A stretch of DNA of 64,000 nt from Actinomycetota bacterium (GTDB lineage: Bacteria; Actinomycetota; Acidimicrobiia; Acidimicrobiales; JAMCPL01). The stretch spans positions 37,176 through 101,175 of the forward strand of contig JAMCPL010000027.1 of NCBI GenBank assembly GCA_023379675.1, given 5' to 3'. Each line of letters starts with the position of its first letter. The first letter of the stretch is position 1. The translations under genes were made by a program, and so were the position numbers. Shown here one piece after another: positions 26,553 through 36,651 of this stretch. Under the pieces are notes generated by a model. The model was not told the origin of the DNA, did not search any database, and was given only the letters and a program-made list of their open reading frames with translations.

Positions 26553-28544
26553 TCAGTACAGCCCCACGAAATATGCAGTGGCATTCCCGACACCATTGCC
26601 CGTTGCCGTGATCTCCAGCCTGTCTCCGGCAACCGGCGGTAGAGGATCTATATGAAATGGCCAAGGCCCGCTGTACTGGCCTTTGCGAAGGGCCTTAGAT
26701 TGCAACTCAGACAGGTGAAATGGGAGCTCGAGGAGCGTAGCTTGCCGATGGGGCATAAAGGTATGTCTTGCCAGCATCACGTTCCTTGTAACGTCCCTCA
26801 CCGTTATGGTCAGTGGCATGGTGGATTTTGCCGTTACAACTGCTACATACCTTCCGGGTGTCTCCCTCCAGCAAGCGTGGTTGACAAGGTAACCGGCCCT
26901 GTGGTCAAGCTGCACCCTCCAAGTAGACGATGGACCTGCCAGAACAGGTGTGCCGGACCCGCCAGGAAGCGTCCAGGCAGGGACGGCAGGCGTATTAGCG
27001 GGAAAGCTGACTTTGCTGGTTCCCTTTGGTGGCTGCCAACGAAATACCCAGATGCCACTGCCGTGCAACATGAGTTGCGCGTGTAGGCCGTCAGCCAGAT
27101 ACCCGATGGTTGCTCTGGCGTTGGCGGTCGACTGCAGTTCGATTCCCTGCGAGGCCGCTATGACGAAGTATGCCGGCGCCGTCTTCACCGGAAAAGTCCC
27201 GCCGTTGTATAGCATGCTGTAGATCCATCGCCTCTCACTGAATCGCCCTATAACTCCAAGTGATGATATGACCTCTGCATTGCCCGGTATCTGCGAGCGG
27301 GCACGGTTGAGCACCTGGGCAGCGGAGGGCGATACTTGGAGAAAACTTCGAGGGGCTGTGGGCAGCCATGTTGCAGCCCATCCTATCGAGTTGGCCAACA
27401 GCAACAATGAAACCGGCAGGACACAGCGCCTTATTCCTGCCCATCGTGAGTGTGCCATTCTCAGGACTATCAGTATCGTGCCGAGTGCGGTGAAGATGTA
27501 TACTGCCGGATTCTGAAAACCGGGTACTACGAATGTGGAGTATGACTGCAAGCCACTTTCCAGAAGTACCAGCAGCCCCACCAATGCCCATGGGCCGGCA
27601 ATCCCTACGTATCCCGTAGGGCCTATATTGGCCAGCAGGTCGACGCGGTGCGACCATAACATGGACAGTGCCCGGTTTGGATGCAGCACGAGACCAATGA
27701 GTACCTGTAGTATGTGCACGTTTTGCAAGTGCCGGCTACTGCCGGAAACCAGGTAGGCATACCCCCCTAGGGCCGCTCCCTGCGTACCGCCAATTGCCGA
27801 CATCCACACCAGCCAGGCGGTCGCAATGCAGACGAGCGCCAATCCGGTATATTTCTTGCGTTGGATGAGCGCTACGATACCTATGGCTACGATGTATGTG
27901 GCTCCGAGCCCGCTGGAGAGTATTGCCAGCGCCATCCATACGAATACATACCTGCTGTCCTTCCACAGGGCTCTTGCGGCGAGCAGGGCGAGGAGGGTGC
28001 TGACTGCTTCCAGATGGTAGTCGAAGCTGTCCGCGAGGTATAACCAGGGATTGCACGTTACGAGCAGCAGGCCAAGAAGAGCGAGCAGCCGGTAAGAGGC
28101 GGTGATCGAGCCCTGCTCTATGCGGGAGTCAATCGCTTCGAGAAGCCATACAAGCACAACTGCTCCCGACAGGACAGTAGCTACATCCTGCAAGAGCAGC
28201 ATGGTGATTGCATGGGGCCACAAAAGGTAGAGTACGGCCAGTGGCCACATAATGAACTGTGCGTCATTCTGCCAGTAGGAAAAATGCTGTACCGAGTTGT
28301 ACGGATCCAGCACTCCGTGGGCGATCAACGACCATCCCTGCTGGTAGCTGGCGAAGTCCTGCGTAAGCGAGAAGCGGCCGTACAGGGTAAAGCTCCATGC
28401 GATCAGTATGGCGAGTTGGACGCCCAGCAGCACCATGCCGACCACGGTAACGTTTCTTGCGCTCATCATGCCGGTACGGGTATCGCCTGGTGACGCCGTT
28501 TCGGTCTCTAATATAGTGGAGGCCATTCGCACACAACTTATCAT
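26553..28544 (-). CDS. DUF2079-type polytopic membrane protein
   Basis: A 663-residue protein with about ten predicted membrane helices in the first 400 residues, starting GMVLLGVQLAILIAWSFTLYG, followed by a 200-residue extracytoplasmic C-terminal domain with beta-rich sequence. DFASYQQGWSLIAHGVLDPYNS and the DSFDYHLEAVSTLLALLAARAL motif with its charged DYHLE are signatures of DUF2079, a relative of GT-C membrane glycosyltransferases. It heads a minus-strand unit opposite a methyltransferase and flippase; a role in envelope polysaccharide assembly is inferred from context. Confidence 0.8.
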   Translation of the reverse strand: MISCVRMASTILETETASPGDTRTGMMSARNVTVVGMVLLGVQLAILIAWSFTLYGRFSLTQDFASYQQGWSLIAHGVLDPYNSVQHFSYWQNDAQFIMWPLAVLYLLWPHAITMLLLQDVATVLSGAVVLVWLLEAIDSRIEQGSITASYRLLALLGLLLVTCNPWLYLADSFDYHLEAVSTLLALLAARALWKDSRYVFVWMALAILSSGLGATYIVAIGIVALIQRKKYTGLALVCIATAWLVWMSAIGGTQGAALGGYAYLVSGSSRHLQNVHILQVLIGLVLHPNRALSMLWSHRVDLLANIGPTGYVGIAGPWALVGLLVLLESGLQSYSTFVVPGFQNPAVYIFTALGTILIVLRMAHSRWAGIRRCVLPVSLLLLANSIGWAATWLPTAPRSFLQVSPSAAQVLNRARSQIPGNAEVISSLGVIGRFSERRWIYSMLYNGGTFPVKTAPAYFVIAASQGIELQSTANARATIGYLADGLHAQLMLHGSGIWVFRWQPPKGTSKVSFPANTPAVPAWTLPGGSGTPVLAGPSSTWRVQLDHRAGYLVNHACWRETPGRYVAVVTAKSTMPLTITVRDVTRNVMLARHTFMPHRQATLLELPFHLSELQSKALRKGQYSGPWPFHIDPLPPVAGDRLEITATGNGVGNATAYFVGLY

Positions 28545-28636
28545 GCAGGGTGTGAACGTGGGTAAGATGTAGGGGTGGCAGGCATCGCGTTTCGAGGATC
28601 ATACGGCAACATCCGGAAGGCGCCGGGTATTCCCGA

Positions 28637-29557
28637 TTGGCGTGGCTGTACGCAGGAGTCGAGAGAACGTCCGTGAGATGCAATGCTCTCAAAATCGAAG
28701 GTCGGCATCCGCTTCCGTCCTTGGCATCTTCCTGGTCATTGCTGTCCGCATTCCGTTACGAGCAATCTGACCCCGATCGGTTTTACAGGCTGCTTGCAGA
28801 GGACACTGCTGCCCTTGTCCAACTCTACATACCATTCGAGGGCAAGCTGATCCTGGAAGTAGGAGCCGGTCCAGGGGATCTGGCGGAAGCCATCAGGCGC
28901 AGGGGAGGCCGCGTCCTGGCTGTCGACAGTAGCTGGAGTGAGATGCACTGCAGGGAGCGCTTGCTCGCCTGTGCAGTACAGGCAGACGGCTGCAGGTTGC
29001 CATTGGCGGAGGACACGTGTGATCTTGTATGTGCATCCAACGTGCTGGAGCATGTACCCGATCCTTTTCCTATGGCAACGGAAATGATTCGGGTGGTCAA
29101 ACCAGGCGGGATCGTGTTCTTCAACTATACGACCTGGCTTTCACCTTTTGGCGGCCATGAGACCTCCCCCTGGCACTATCTGGGCGGAGCCAGGGCAGCG
29201 AAGCGGTATTCGAAGAAATACGGACACCCCCCAAAGAACATGTACGGAGAGAGCCTGTTTCCCATGGGGGTACACAGGTTCAAGAAACGGCTGGATTCCG
29301 GCATAGCTGGTGCAACTATCATTGATGCATTCCCCAGGTACTTTCCTCGCTGGATGAAGCCGGTGGTGTCCGTACCTGGCTTGTCGGAACTGCTGACTCT
29401 CAATCTGGCGGTGGTGATCAGAAAAGAAGGTAGGTCAGTGCACCAGGACTATCGCCGCGGGCATGGCACAACCCCGCCCGTAGGTTCGGAGGCGCATGGT
29501 GGACCCGAGAGCCTGCCTGCTGAGCGGTCTAGAACTTTGGCAACCGGCCTGGAATAG
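28637..29557 (+). CDS. Class I SAM-dependent methyltransferase
   Basis: Methyltransf_11-type protein. Motif I is ILEVGAGPGDLAEAIRRRG near residue 70, VLAVDSSWSEM ends strand 2, and the post-motif region is LVCASNVLEHVPDP followed by VVKPGGIVFFNYTTW. The HYLGGARAAKRYSKKYGH segment is typical of methyltransferases in actinobacterial glycan clusters. The C-terminal 40 residues are polar. It precedes the flippase by 9 bp and likely modifies a glycan or lipid-linked sugar. Confidence 0.82.
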   Translation: MAWLYAGVERTSVRCNALKIEGRHPLPSLASSWSLLSAFRYEQSDPDRFYRLLAEDTAALVQLYIPFEGKLILEVGAGPGDLAEAIRRRGGRVLAVDSSWSEMHCRERLLACAVQADGCRLPLAEDTCDLVCASNVLEHVPDPFPMATEMIRVVKPGGIVFFNYTTWLSPFGGHETSPWHYLGGARAAKRYSKKYGHPPKNMYGESLFPMGVHRFKKRLDSGIAGATIIDAFPRYFPRWMKPVVSVPGLSELLTLNLAVVIRKEGRSVHQDYRRGHGTTPPVGSEAHGGPESLPAERSRTLATGLE

Positions 29558-29566
29558 ACAGGTAGC

Positions 29567-30979
29567 GTGAAGATGCAGATCATAACAAGAGCGGGTGTTG
29601 ACGCCGGTGACCCTATATCTGAAACACGTGGGATCTTCAGAGCTGCACCTATTGTCATTGCGGGTGTTGCAATAGCTCTGGCCAATATCGGAAGCACCGT
29701 GGTGGTGGCCAGGTTGCTGATTCCGAGAGAATATGGCGCTCTCACGCAGTTGCTAGGACTGTTCTTTATCCTGTCAATGCCGGGATCAGCTCTGATGGTA
29801 GGCGTTGTGCATAGAGTAACGGCATGGCGGATTGCGGGCGACGAACACCGGCTGAAGCCGTGGCTGGGAAGGGTGGAGACGTTCTGCTTTGGTGGTCTTG
29901 TCCTGTTCATGGTTACTGTCTGGATATTGCAGGGCAGGATTGCCGCCTGGCTCAGTCTTCCCAGCCGAGCCGGCATCTTCGAGACACTGGTGGCAGGCGC
30001 CTTGTGGGTCATAGTATCGGTGAATAGAGGCGTGTTACAGGCGCGCAAAGAGTACGGCTGGCTTGGTTGGAATCTTGCCATCGAGGGGTTGACGCGGACG
30101 GTGTTCATGATCGGTCTTGCGGCAGCCGGTCTGGGACTTACCGGCGCCGCGATGGGAATATTGCTGGGAGAAGCACTGGCGCTTACCCATGGGATGGCAG
30201 GTGCTTTCAGGGGAATGACCGGCGTTTTCAGAAGGTCGGTAGCTTCTTCCAAGCGGGCAGCCAGTGCCTTTAGGGAGCCAGCTGGACCTTCCGGGCAGGA
30301 ACATGGACGGTTCACACATGGTAGGAGAGAATTGGCGGGAGATGTACTTACCGCTTTTGCCAGTCTCGGGCTTCTTGCAATACTCCAGTACATGGATGTG
30401 GTGATGGTCGGTTCTTTTTCACCATCCCGTGCGGGGGATTACGGAGCTATATCGGTATCCGCGAAATCGCTTGTGTTCTGGACGATCATGCTTACCAATT
30501 ACCTGTTGCCAGAGGCTACCATCCGATGGCATATGGGGGGCCATGCACTTGGCGAGCTTCGCAATACGTTGATATTGGCGCTCCTTCCTGCACTTTTGAT
30601 GCTTGCTGTAGCCCTCACGGTTCCATCACTGTTCCTTGGCGCTGCCTTTGGGAGTAACCTCGAAGGTGCAGCTTCCGGGTTCCCTTATCTTGTTGGGGCT
30701 ATGGCCTTTCTATCGGTGACAATCATCTTTACCAATTACTTTTTCGGGGTTGCCTGGCGCGGCATACCGGCGGTATTGACCGTAGGTGCTGGAGCGCTAA
30801 TCGGATCTATCGTGGCGGCGGGCGGCAGGCCACTGCAGACGGCGCGTATGGACTTGGTGGTGCAGGCTTGCCTGGCGGCGGTCGTAGTAGGGTGTTTTGT
30901 GGTATTGACAAGGCGGTATACGCAAACCCAGACTGGCCGCCCGGGAAAGCCGTGTGGCGGGATTCAGTACAAGAAATAA
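29567..30979 (+). CDS. Polysaccharide flippase / Wzx-like MATE-superfamily membrane protein
   Basis: About 12 hydrophobic helices. The N-terminal FRAAPIVIAGVAIALANIGS and TVVVARLLIPREYGALTQL match the oligosaccharide-flippase family (PolySacc_synt). A hydrophilic loop in the middle (near residues 215-255) holds the repeated FRGMTGVFRRSVASSKRAAS, an expansion not expected in the family. The GTG start lies just after the methyltransferase stop. It likely moves lipid-linked oligosaccharide across the membrane. Its 3' end overlaps the convergent YfhO-like gene by 16 bp. Confidence 0.82.
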   Translation: MKMQIITRAGVDAGDPISETRGIFRAAPIVIAGVAIALANIGSTVVVARLLIPREYGALTQLLGLFFILSMPGSALMVGVVHRVTAWRIAGDEHRLKPWLGRVETFCFGGLVLFMVTVWILQGRIAAWLSLPSRAGIFETLVAGALWVIVSVNRGVLQARKEYGWLGWNLAIEGLTRTVFMIGLAAAGLGLTGAAMGILLGEALALTHGMAGAFRGMTGVFRRSVASSKRAASAFREPAGPSGQEHGRFTHGRRELAGDVLTAFASLGLLAILQYMDVVMVGSFSPSRAGDYGAISVSAKSLVFWTIMLTNYLLPEATIRWHMGGHALGELRNTLILALLPALLMLAVALTVPSLFLGAAFGSNLEGAASGFPYLVGAMAFLSVTIIFTNYFFGVAWRGIPAVLTVGAGALIGSIVAAGGRPLQTARMDLVVQACLAAVVVGCFVVLTRRYTQTQTGRPGKPCGGIQYKK

Positions 30980-33657
30980 GGGGCAGTCTGACTCGACTTC
31001 GAGCGGTATGATCGTATGCCGATGATCACAAGTGTCACAATGACCATGATGGCCAGGATAGCGGCGATAATACCTGCCGTCAAAGCAGCTGGCCAGTAGG
31101 TAAGATCTACAGTGTCCTTTCCCGCCGGCAGGGGGATGGCCAGCATAGTCCCTGCGGCTCTTTCCACGGGTACCGCGTGGCCATTGACGCTGGCATGCCA
31201 GCCTGGAACGTCCGTGATACGCGCGAGAAGTTCTGACCGCCTGTTGGAAGCCGCCATGACAACCAGGTGATTGTCGCTTGTCCACTTCCATGATGTCACC
31301 CTGCCATAAATGGAAGAATCCTGCTCTGCGTTATAGACAACGTCATTCAGGTCAGGCTCTACGAGCGTGAAGCGATGCGCGCCAGGCACCTCATAGAGGG
31401 TGAAACCTGGTTCTGCAAGGACACGATCAGCACCAGACGGAGCTTCCGTCTTCCCCTGGCTGTCTCGGACAGTGAGTAGATACCTGACTCCGTAGAGTCG
31501 GGCAAGTGCGGCATTGGGGAATGAGGGCATGAAGGTACCTCCTGGTGGCAACGGAACTGGGGTCCGTGGCATTGCCGCGGCATTCCAGGAGGATATGTAT
31601 TCCGCTTGGAGCATCGGATCGTACGCTCCAAAGAGCGCAATCCCGTAAGGCATATTCGTCTCCGGTGAGAATGCATTGGTTCGACTTGGGCTTATGGGGG
31701 TACGCTGGCTGACATCTCCGGGCGGTGGCGGTCCATCTCCCATAAGGTGATCTCCAACAATGGCTTTAAGTGTCTGCACTGTTGGATCGCTTGGAAAGAA
31801 GCGATGGCTGTAGCTGGCTGCTTCGGCTGCAGGGGGCAGGAGCAGCATAATTTGAGAGGCCAGCACCGCCAGTACCGCCAGGGACGGTAATATCAGAGCC
31901 GGCCATAGGGTGCTGTTCCAATTGAACGACGTTCTGTTCCAATTGAACAACTTTCCCGTACTTGTCCCTATGGATGGTCTTCTGAGCCGAGCTGGTGGTT
32001 TACCAGGCGAATTACAGATAGGCATATCGCCTCGTACTAGAATCTCTTCTCGATTGTTCTGGTATTGCTTGCTATCCCATTCCACCGGTTGCTCGCCACC
32101 GGCTTGCTCCGGACTCTTTTCCAGATCATACGAAGGTTGGGAGATGCGAAATAGGTAAAGCCATCCCAGCAGGAATATGAATCCAAGAGCGAGAGAACCG
32201 ATCGACCAATCGAGTGACCCCAGACGGATAGATTTTTCTTGCGAGATAAGCGTACCCAGCATCTCCGTTCTCACGTACAGCCATACGAGTACAGCAGCAA
32301 TGCTCCCGCATATAATGGTGAAGATGTGACTGTCAGCGCGGGCATGCCTTCTAAGCATCCCGTCCTCGCCTGCACTCAAACGTGCATATGATGGTGACCG
32401 GATCAATCGGGTGAATCCCAGTGCAGCCAGGATGGCAATGAGAAAGTCAAGTGGCATGAGCAGCCTGTTAAAAGATATTACAGTTCCATAAGGTAATGCG
32501 CTGATGACGCGTTGCAGTGGGCTTACATGAAATATGACGGCAACTAGCACTAAGGCGCTGGTAGACATACCAGCAATTACCGGTCGTTTGATCATCCGGA
32601 TAAAGGCGAATATGGCAAGTGCCAGAGCAACCGGTCCCACGCAAGCGCTCAACTCGTAGAAGTTGGATCCGTAAAACCACCTGCTGGAGGTAATCGGGTA
32701 TCCATAATATCCCGCAGTGATAAAATTAACTGCTACATTTGGAGGTAGCCCGCCGTAATGGTGCATCCGTGCCAGATTTCTGGCCGTTCCATGCACCAGT
32801 TGCATGGCAGGCAGCAGCATAGGTGCGGCAAGCATGCCTCCCAGAAGACCTCCGATGAGGATCTTCGCCACTCTGAGTCTGAATATATGACGGTCCAGTT
32901 GCCTACGCATGAGCTTGAATGACACGATCGACCCCCCAAGCAGCAGTACGGTGAAGCCGTCCAGCACATAGGAGTCTGGATGACCTGCCCATAGTGCAAA
33001 CGCCACACTCAGAGCAAGGCCCACCATAGGGCCGGCGGTCCGTTTACTCCGGTAGGTCAATATGGAGAAGAATACGATCCATCCGAGCCAGGCATTCACC
33101 TGAGCCGGTGGCCATCCTATCCAGTTGACGAGAGATCCTGAGAGCTCGAAGGTGACCGCTCCGACCAGAGCTCCAGCGGCGCCGGCGCCGAGTATCCTGG
33201 CTGCAGCATACGCGCCGGTTCCCGCTATGAAAAGCGCCGCCAGCACCGATATGCCGTATCCCAGAGATACTGGAAACAGGTAGGAGATCAGATGAGGCAG
33301 GGAGAAGACCGCCGACTGAAAATTGAACATCTGGGGCATGCCAAGGAGGGTGTAACGATTCCACAATGGCAGGACACCACTGTGGATGGAATGCCAGTTG
33401 AATGCCAGCCAGGGGCTTTCCTCCCTTACCTGGTCTGAGCTGAACAGATTGTGCACATGGTTGAAGAGGCCATGGGTGACCGGGAACAAGGTCAACAGGT
33501 CCATCGATCCATATACCGTTCCGTGGTCGAGCGCAGGGTAAAAATAGGCAATACTTACCAGGGCGATGATTCCTATTGCCAGCAGGTCGTTCCTGTGCAA
33601 TCCCTGGTTAGCCCCGTCAGGCACGGACAGTCTCGATACAGGTGGGAGTGGTGCCAT
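30964..33657 (-). CDS. YfhO-like polytopic membrane protein
   Basis: An 897-residue protein. The first 530 residues carry about 12 membrane helices including IGIIALVSIAYFYPALDHG and FSLPHLISYLFPVS; the NRYTLLGMPQM and WIGWPPAQVNAWLG segments fit the YfhO family of putative lipid-linked sugar transferases. A large extracytoplasmic domain follows (about 600-870) with a final helix (LTAGIIAAILAIMVIVTLVII). Near residue 575 is NWNRTSFNWNST, encoded by an 18-bp duplication. In Firmicutes, YfhO relatives support glycosylation of cell-wall polymers; that role here is inference. Confidence 0.8.
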   Translation of the reverse strand: MAPLPPVSRLSVPDGANQGLHRNDLLAIGIIALVSIAYFYPALDHGTVYGSMDLLTLFPVTHGLFNHVHNLFSSDQVREESPWLAFNWHSIHSGVLPLWNRYTLLGMPQMFNFQSAVFSLPHLISYLFPVSLGYGISVLAALFIAGTGAYAAARILGAGAAGALVGAVTFELSGSLVNWIGWPPAQVNAWLGWIVFFSILTYRSKRTAGPMVGLALSVAFALWAGHPDSYVLDGFTVLLLGGSIVSFKLMRRQLDRHIFRLRVAKILIGGLLGGMLAAPMLLPAMQLVHGTARNLARMHHYGGLPPNVAVNFITAGYYGYPITSSRWFYGSNFYELSACVGPVALALAIFAFIRMIKRPVIAGMSTSALVLVAVIFHVSPLQRVISALPYGTVISFNRLLMPLDFLIAILAALGFTRLIRSPSYARLSAGEDGMLRRHARADSHIFTIICGSIAAVLVWLYVRTEMLGTLISQEKSIRLGSLDWSIGSLALGFIFLLGWLYLFRISQPSYDLEKSPEQAGGEQPVEWDSKQYQNNREEILVRGDMPICNSPGKPPARLRRPSIGTSTGKLFNWNRTSFNWNSTLWPALILPSLAVLAVLASQIMLLLPPAAEAASYSHRFFPSDPTVQTLKAIVGDHLMGDGPPPPGDVSQRTPISPSRTNAFSPETNMPYGIALFGAYDPMLQAEYISSWNAAAMPRTPVPLPPGGTFMPSFPNAALARLYGVRYLLTVRDSQGKTEAPSGADRVLAEPGFTLYEVPGAHRFTLVEPDLNDVVYNAEQDSSIYGRVTSWKWTSDNHLVVMAASNRRSELLARITDVPGWHASVNGHAVPVERAAGTMLAIPLPAGKDTVDLTYWPAALTAGIIAAILAIMVIVTLVIIGIRSYRSKSSQTAPYFLY

Positions 33658-33814
33658 GCGACATTCGACATCTTCTCATGATTGTTTCACCTACTACCAA
33701 GTAGCATGAGTGTTTCCGTTGTACTATGATACCGGTATGGGCAATGCTGCTGGTAGCGGGTGTAACGGTGATTGATTATGGTGGCTGGCACGCCCGCTCC
33801 TTGAGGTCGTCGGC

Positions 33815-35119
33815 ATGCAGGCCGTTGTGAGTCCAGATCAATGGGATACAGGAGCGGCTGGCGGAGTGGCAACCAGAATGGCCAGTGAGAAGGTGGCAGG
33901 CATGGCTGGCTGGCTGGAGGCTGGAACCGGCACCAAGGCGGGGGTGGAGGTTCCTGGCAGCGAAAGCATACTTCGCAGCGTAGAGCAAGTTCGGGCGGCT
34001 GGCATATCATGTGTTGAAATCATAGCATGGCGCGATATCGACGATCCTGAGGCGGGCGGATCTGAGATGCACGCTCACAGGGTGGCCTCCGAGTGGGCGG
34101 GTGCTGGATTGGATGTAGTCATGCGCACTTCAAGGGCGCCAGGTCGTGCTGAACTCGAGTGGCGCAACGGTTACAGGGTAGTCAGGAGATCGGATCGCTA
34201 CCGAGTATTCCCGAGGACGTTCCTGGAACTCTCCACTGGGATAGGATACCCCACCAGAGCTGATGCAGTGGTGGAAGTATGGAACGGTATGCCATTTCTT
34301 GGGCCGCTCGCCACCCGGAAACCCCATGTCACAATCTTGCACCATGTGCATGCCAAGATGTGGAACATGGTCCTTCCCCGGATGCTGGCGTGGATGGGTA
34401 GGACAGTGGAGTTGAAACTGGCGCCAAAAGTATACAGGTCCAGCCGTATAATCACCCTCTCCGAGTCATCTCGAGGCGAGATAGCATCCATGTTGGGCAT
34501 CCCCATACAGCACATACGTGTCGTGCCTCCGGGCGTGGATCCCGGTTTCTCTCCAGGTAGGGCAAAGGCTCCCTATCCTCTGGTGATTGCCGTAGGAAGG
34601 CTGGTGCCTGTAAAGCAGTTCGATCGGCTTATCGAGAACCTGGCGGCCGTCAAGCACGATATACCTGACCTGCAGGCAATCATAGTCGGTGAGGGTTACG
34701 AGAGGCCAAAGCTGGAAAGTATACGTGCCTTATATGGAGCGGATGGATGGATACGGATGCCAGGGAGGCTCTCCGATGCAGCACTGGTGGACATCTACGG
34801 TAGTGCATGGATGGTGGTGTCCACCTCCAGCAAGGAAGGATGGGGCATGACGGTTACCGAAGCAGGTGCTTGTGGTACTCCGGCAGTAGTGACCGACATC
34901 GTGGGTCACAGGGATGCAGTGATACATGGGGTAAGCGGCCTGCTGGTGCCTGCTTCAGAATCGTTGCCGCAAGTCATCAAGCGCGTTATCCAGGATGAAG
35001 TGTTGCGCGAAACACTCTCCGTCGGCGCACATAAATACGCGCGGACTCTCACCTGGAAGGCGACGGCCACAGCGATTCTCGATGAACTGGTCGCTGCGGC
35101 GCAACAGCGTAAAGCTTAA
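33815..35119 (+). CDS. Family 4 glycosyltransferase
   Basis: GT-B fold enzyme with DPEAGGSEMHAHRVA near residue 80 (acceptor side), the LHHVHAKMW segment, and the donor-side domain with VVPPGVDPGFSPG, VIAVGRLVPVKQFDRLIEN and the EX7E region (SKEGWGMTVTEAGACGTPAVVTD). The first 65 residues are Ala/Gly rich and non-conserved, so a start downstream of 33815 cannot be excluded. It closes the envelope-glycan cluster and its stop overlaps the convergent flavoprotein gene by 4 bp. Confidence 0.85.
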   Translation: MQAVVSPDQWDTGAAGGVATRMASEKVAGMAGWLEAGTGTKAGVEVPGSESILRSVEQVRAAGISCVEIIAWRDIDDPEAGGSEMHAHRVASEWAGAGLDVVMRTSRAPGRAELEWRNGYRVVRRSDRYRVFPRTFLELSTGIGYPTRADAVVEVWNGMPFLGPLATRKPHVTILHHVHAKMWNMVLPRMLAWMGRTVELKLAPKVYRSSRIITLSESSRGEIASMLGIPIQHIRVVPPGVDPGFSPGRAKAPYPLVIAVGRLVPVKQFDRLIENLAAVKHDIPDLQAIIVGEGYERPKLESIRALYGADGWIRMPGRLSDAALVDIYGSAWMVVSTSSKEGWGMTVTEAGACGTPAVVTDIVGHRDAVIHGVSGLLVPASESLPQVIKRVIQDEVLRETLSVGAHKYARTLTWKATATAILDELVAAAQQRKA

Positions 35120-36624
35120 GGCCAGGGCGTCTCGGCAATATAGCTGGAAAAGCCAAGTTTCCCTGGGTTGAGGATGCCAGTAGGATCAAGGGCGCCCTTG
35201 AGCGCTTCCATGACCTTCCATGTGGAGCCCATTGCGTCCCGGAGATATCTGGAACGATGGATACCGATGCCATGGTGATGGCTGATGGCACCGCCAGCCT
35301 GTATGACCGCCGCCATGACGCGTTGCCAGGCAGCATTGTAATACGCTTCTGCAGTCGCAGTGGTTCTTTCCCCATCCATCTGGCCCGCGAAAGTCATATA
35401 GATGCATGCACCATCGATGTAACTATGGGAAAGGTGCGCTGACGCATATAGTGTACCCTCGAGCGAGCGGAGTGACCCCATGCATCCGGTGTAAAGACTG
35501 TGGAGCTTGGACCATGATGCGGCCACTTCTATTGTATCCACTACTATCCCGCCCTCGTAGAGAGGCGCTAGTGCAGATACGTCGTTACGCTTCTCGAACC
35601 ACCGGCCAACCAGATCTGCATCGGCAGGCTCGCCTCCCTGAGAGGCGCACTCCTGGTCTATAGTTGCGCAGGTCCAGTCCAGGAGTCCCTGGTCTGCTTC
35701 GTCATATGCTATGAGGACGGAGACGCCGTCGGTCCCAAAGTGCAGGGAGGATTCGTCAGCATCGTACAGTCTCAATACAGCCGGGGTGGCGCCCCTGCGC
35801 AGTATCATCCTGCAGGCATCCAGGCCGTCTGAAACGCTATTGAACGACCATGCTCGCCGGCAGCTTGCTGCCGCTACGGGGTGAATGGTCAGGGTTGCTT
35901 CGGTGATGATCCCCAAGGTGCCTTCCGAGCCTATGAAGAGATGGTTGAGATCGGGTCCGGTGGAGCTTCTGGGTCCGGTGGAGCCGGTATGTATGATCGA
36001 GGAGTCCGCCAGCACCACCTGCAGGCTCCTGGCCATATCCTCTATCTTGCCATAGCGAGTCGAATACTGGCCTGCTGACCTGCAGGCCAGCCAGCCGCCT
36101 ACGGTGGATATGTCAAAGGATTGGGGCCAGTGCCCGAGTGTGAACCCGTTGCGTTGCAACTCCTCTTCGACCGGGGGGCCGAACGTGCCCGTTCTGATCC
36201 TTGCAGTAAGGGACTTGGCGTCGATATCACGTATCCCTGACATTGCTGTCGTGTCCAGCACCACTCCGCCAAACAATGGCACGGCGCCGCCGCATACTCC
36301 TGAACGGCCTGCTGACGTGGTGACCGGTACGTGAGATTCCCTGCATACGGCAAGTATGCCTGCGACCTCCTCCGCGCTTCGCGCAACAGCCACCGCTGCC
36401 GGCAGGGCAGGTACGGCGCCATCTATTGCCCACTTTATCGATATAGGCCACCAATCCCTTGATGCCCCTGCAAGTGATACATCGTCAGTAAGAACTACTT
36501 CGCAAATATCGTGCAGCCGCTCCAGGGTGTCGTCATCTGGGATGACGCGAGGAACTTGCATGCGGCTGGGATGGCCGGCCATGTTGCCACCGCTTGCCAG
36601 CTCTACGGGCTGCTGACGGCTCAT
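35116..36624 (-). CDS. FAD-linked oxidase, alkyldihydroxyacetonephosphate synthase (AGPS)-like
   Basis: A VAO/PCMH-type flavoprotein. The FAD domain shows TTSAGRSGVCGGAVPLFGGVVLDT, GHWPQSFDISTVGGWLACRSAGQYS and YGKIEDM, which match the GHxPQS...TLGGW pattern of AGPS. The active-site SHHHGIGIHRSRYL near residue 450 also matches. AGPS makes alkyl-DHAP in ether-lipid synthesis in eukaryotes; the bacterial relatives usually lie beside glpD, as here (27 bp downstream of it), and the true substrate is unsettled. A Ser/Gly/Pro duplication (STGSTGPRSSTGPD) sits near residue 210. Confidence 0.82.
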   Translation of the reverse strand: MSRQQPVELASGGNMAGHPSRMQVPRVIPDDDTLERLHDICEVVLTDDVSLAGASRDWWPISIKWAIDGAVPALPAAVAVARSAEEVAGILAVCRESHVPVTTSAGRSGVCGGAVPLFGGVVLDTTAMSGIRDIDAKSLTARIRTGTFGPPVEEELQRNGFTLGHWPQSFDISTVGGWLACRSAGQYSTRYGKIEDMARSLQVVLADSSIIHTGSTGPRSSTGPDLNHLFIGSEGTLGIITEATLTIHPVAAASCRRAWSFNSVSDGLDACRMILRRGATPAVLRLYDADESSLHFGTDGVSVLIAYDEADQGLLDWTCATIDQECASQGGEPADADLVGRWFEKRNDVSALAPLYEGGIVVDTIEVAASWSKLHSLYTGCMGSLRSLEGTLYASAHLSHSYIDGACIYMTFAGQMDGERTTATAEAYYNAAWQRVMAAVIQAGGAISHHHGIGIHRSRYLRDAMGSTWKVMEALKGALDPTGILNPGKLGFSSYIAETPWP

Positions 36625-36651
36625 GTCGCGCGTGGCATCCCTGGAGGCGCC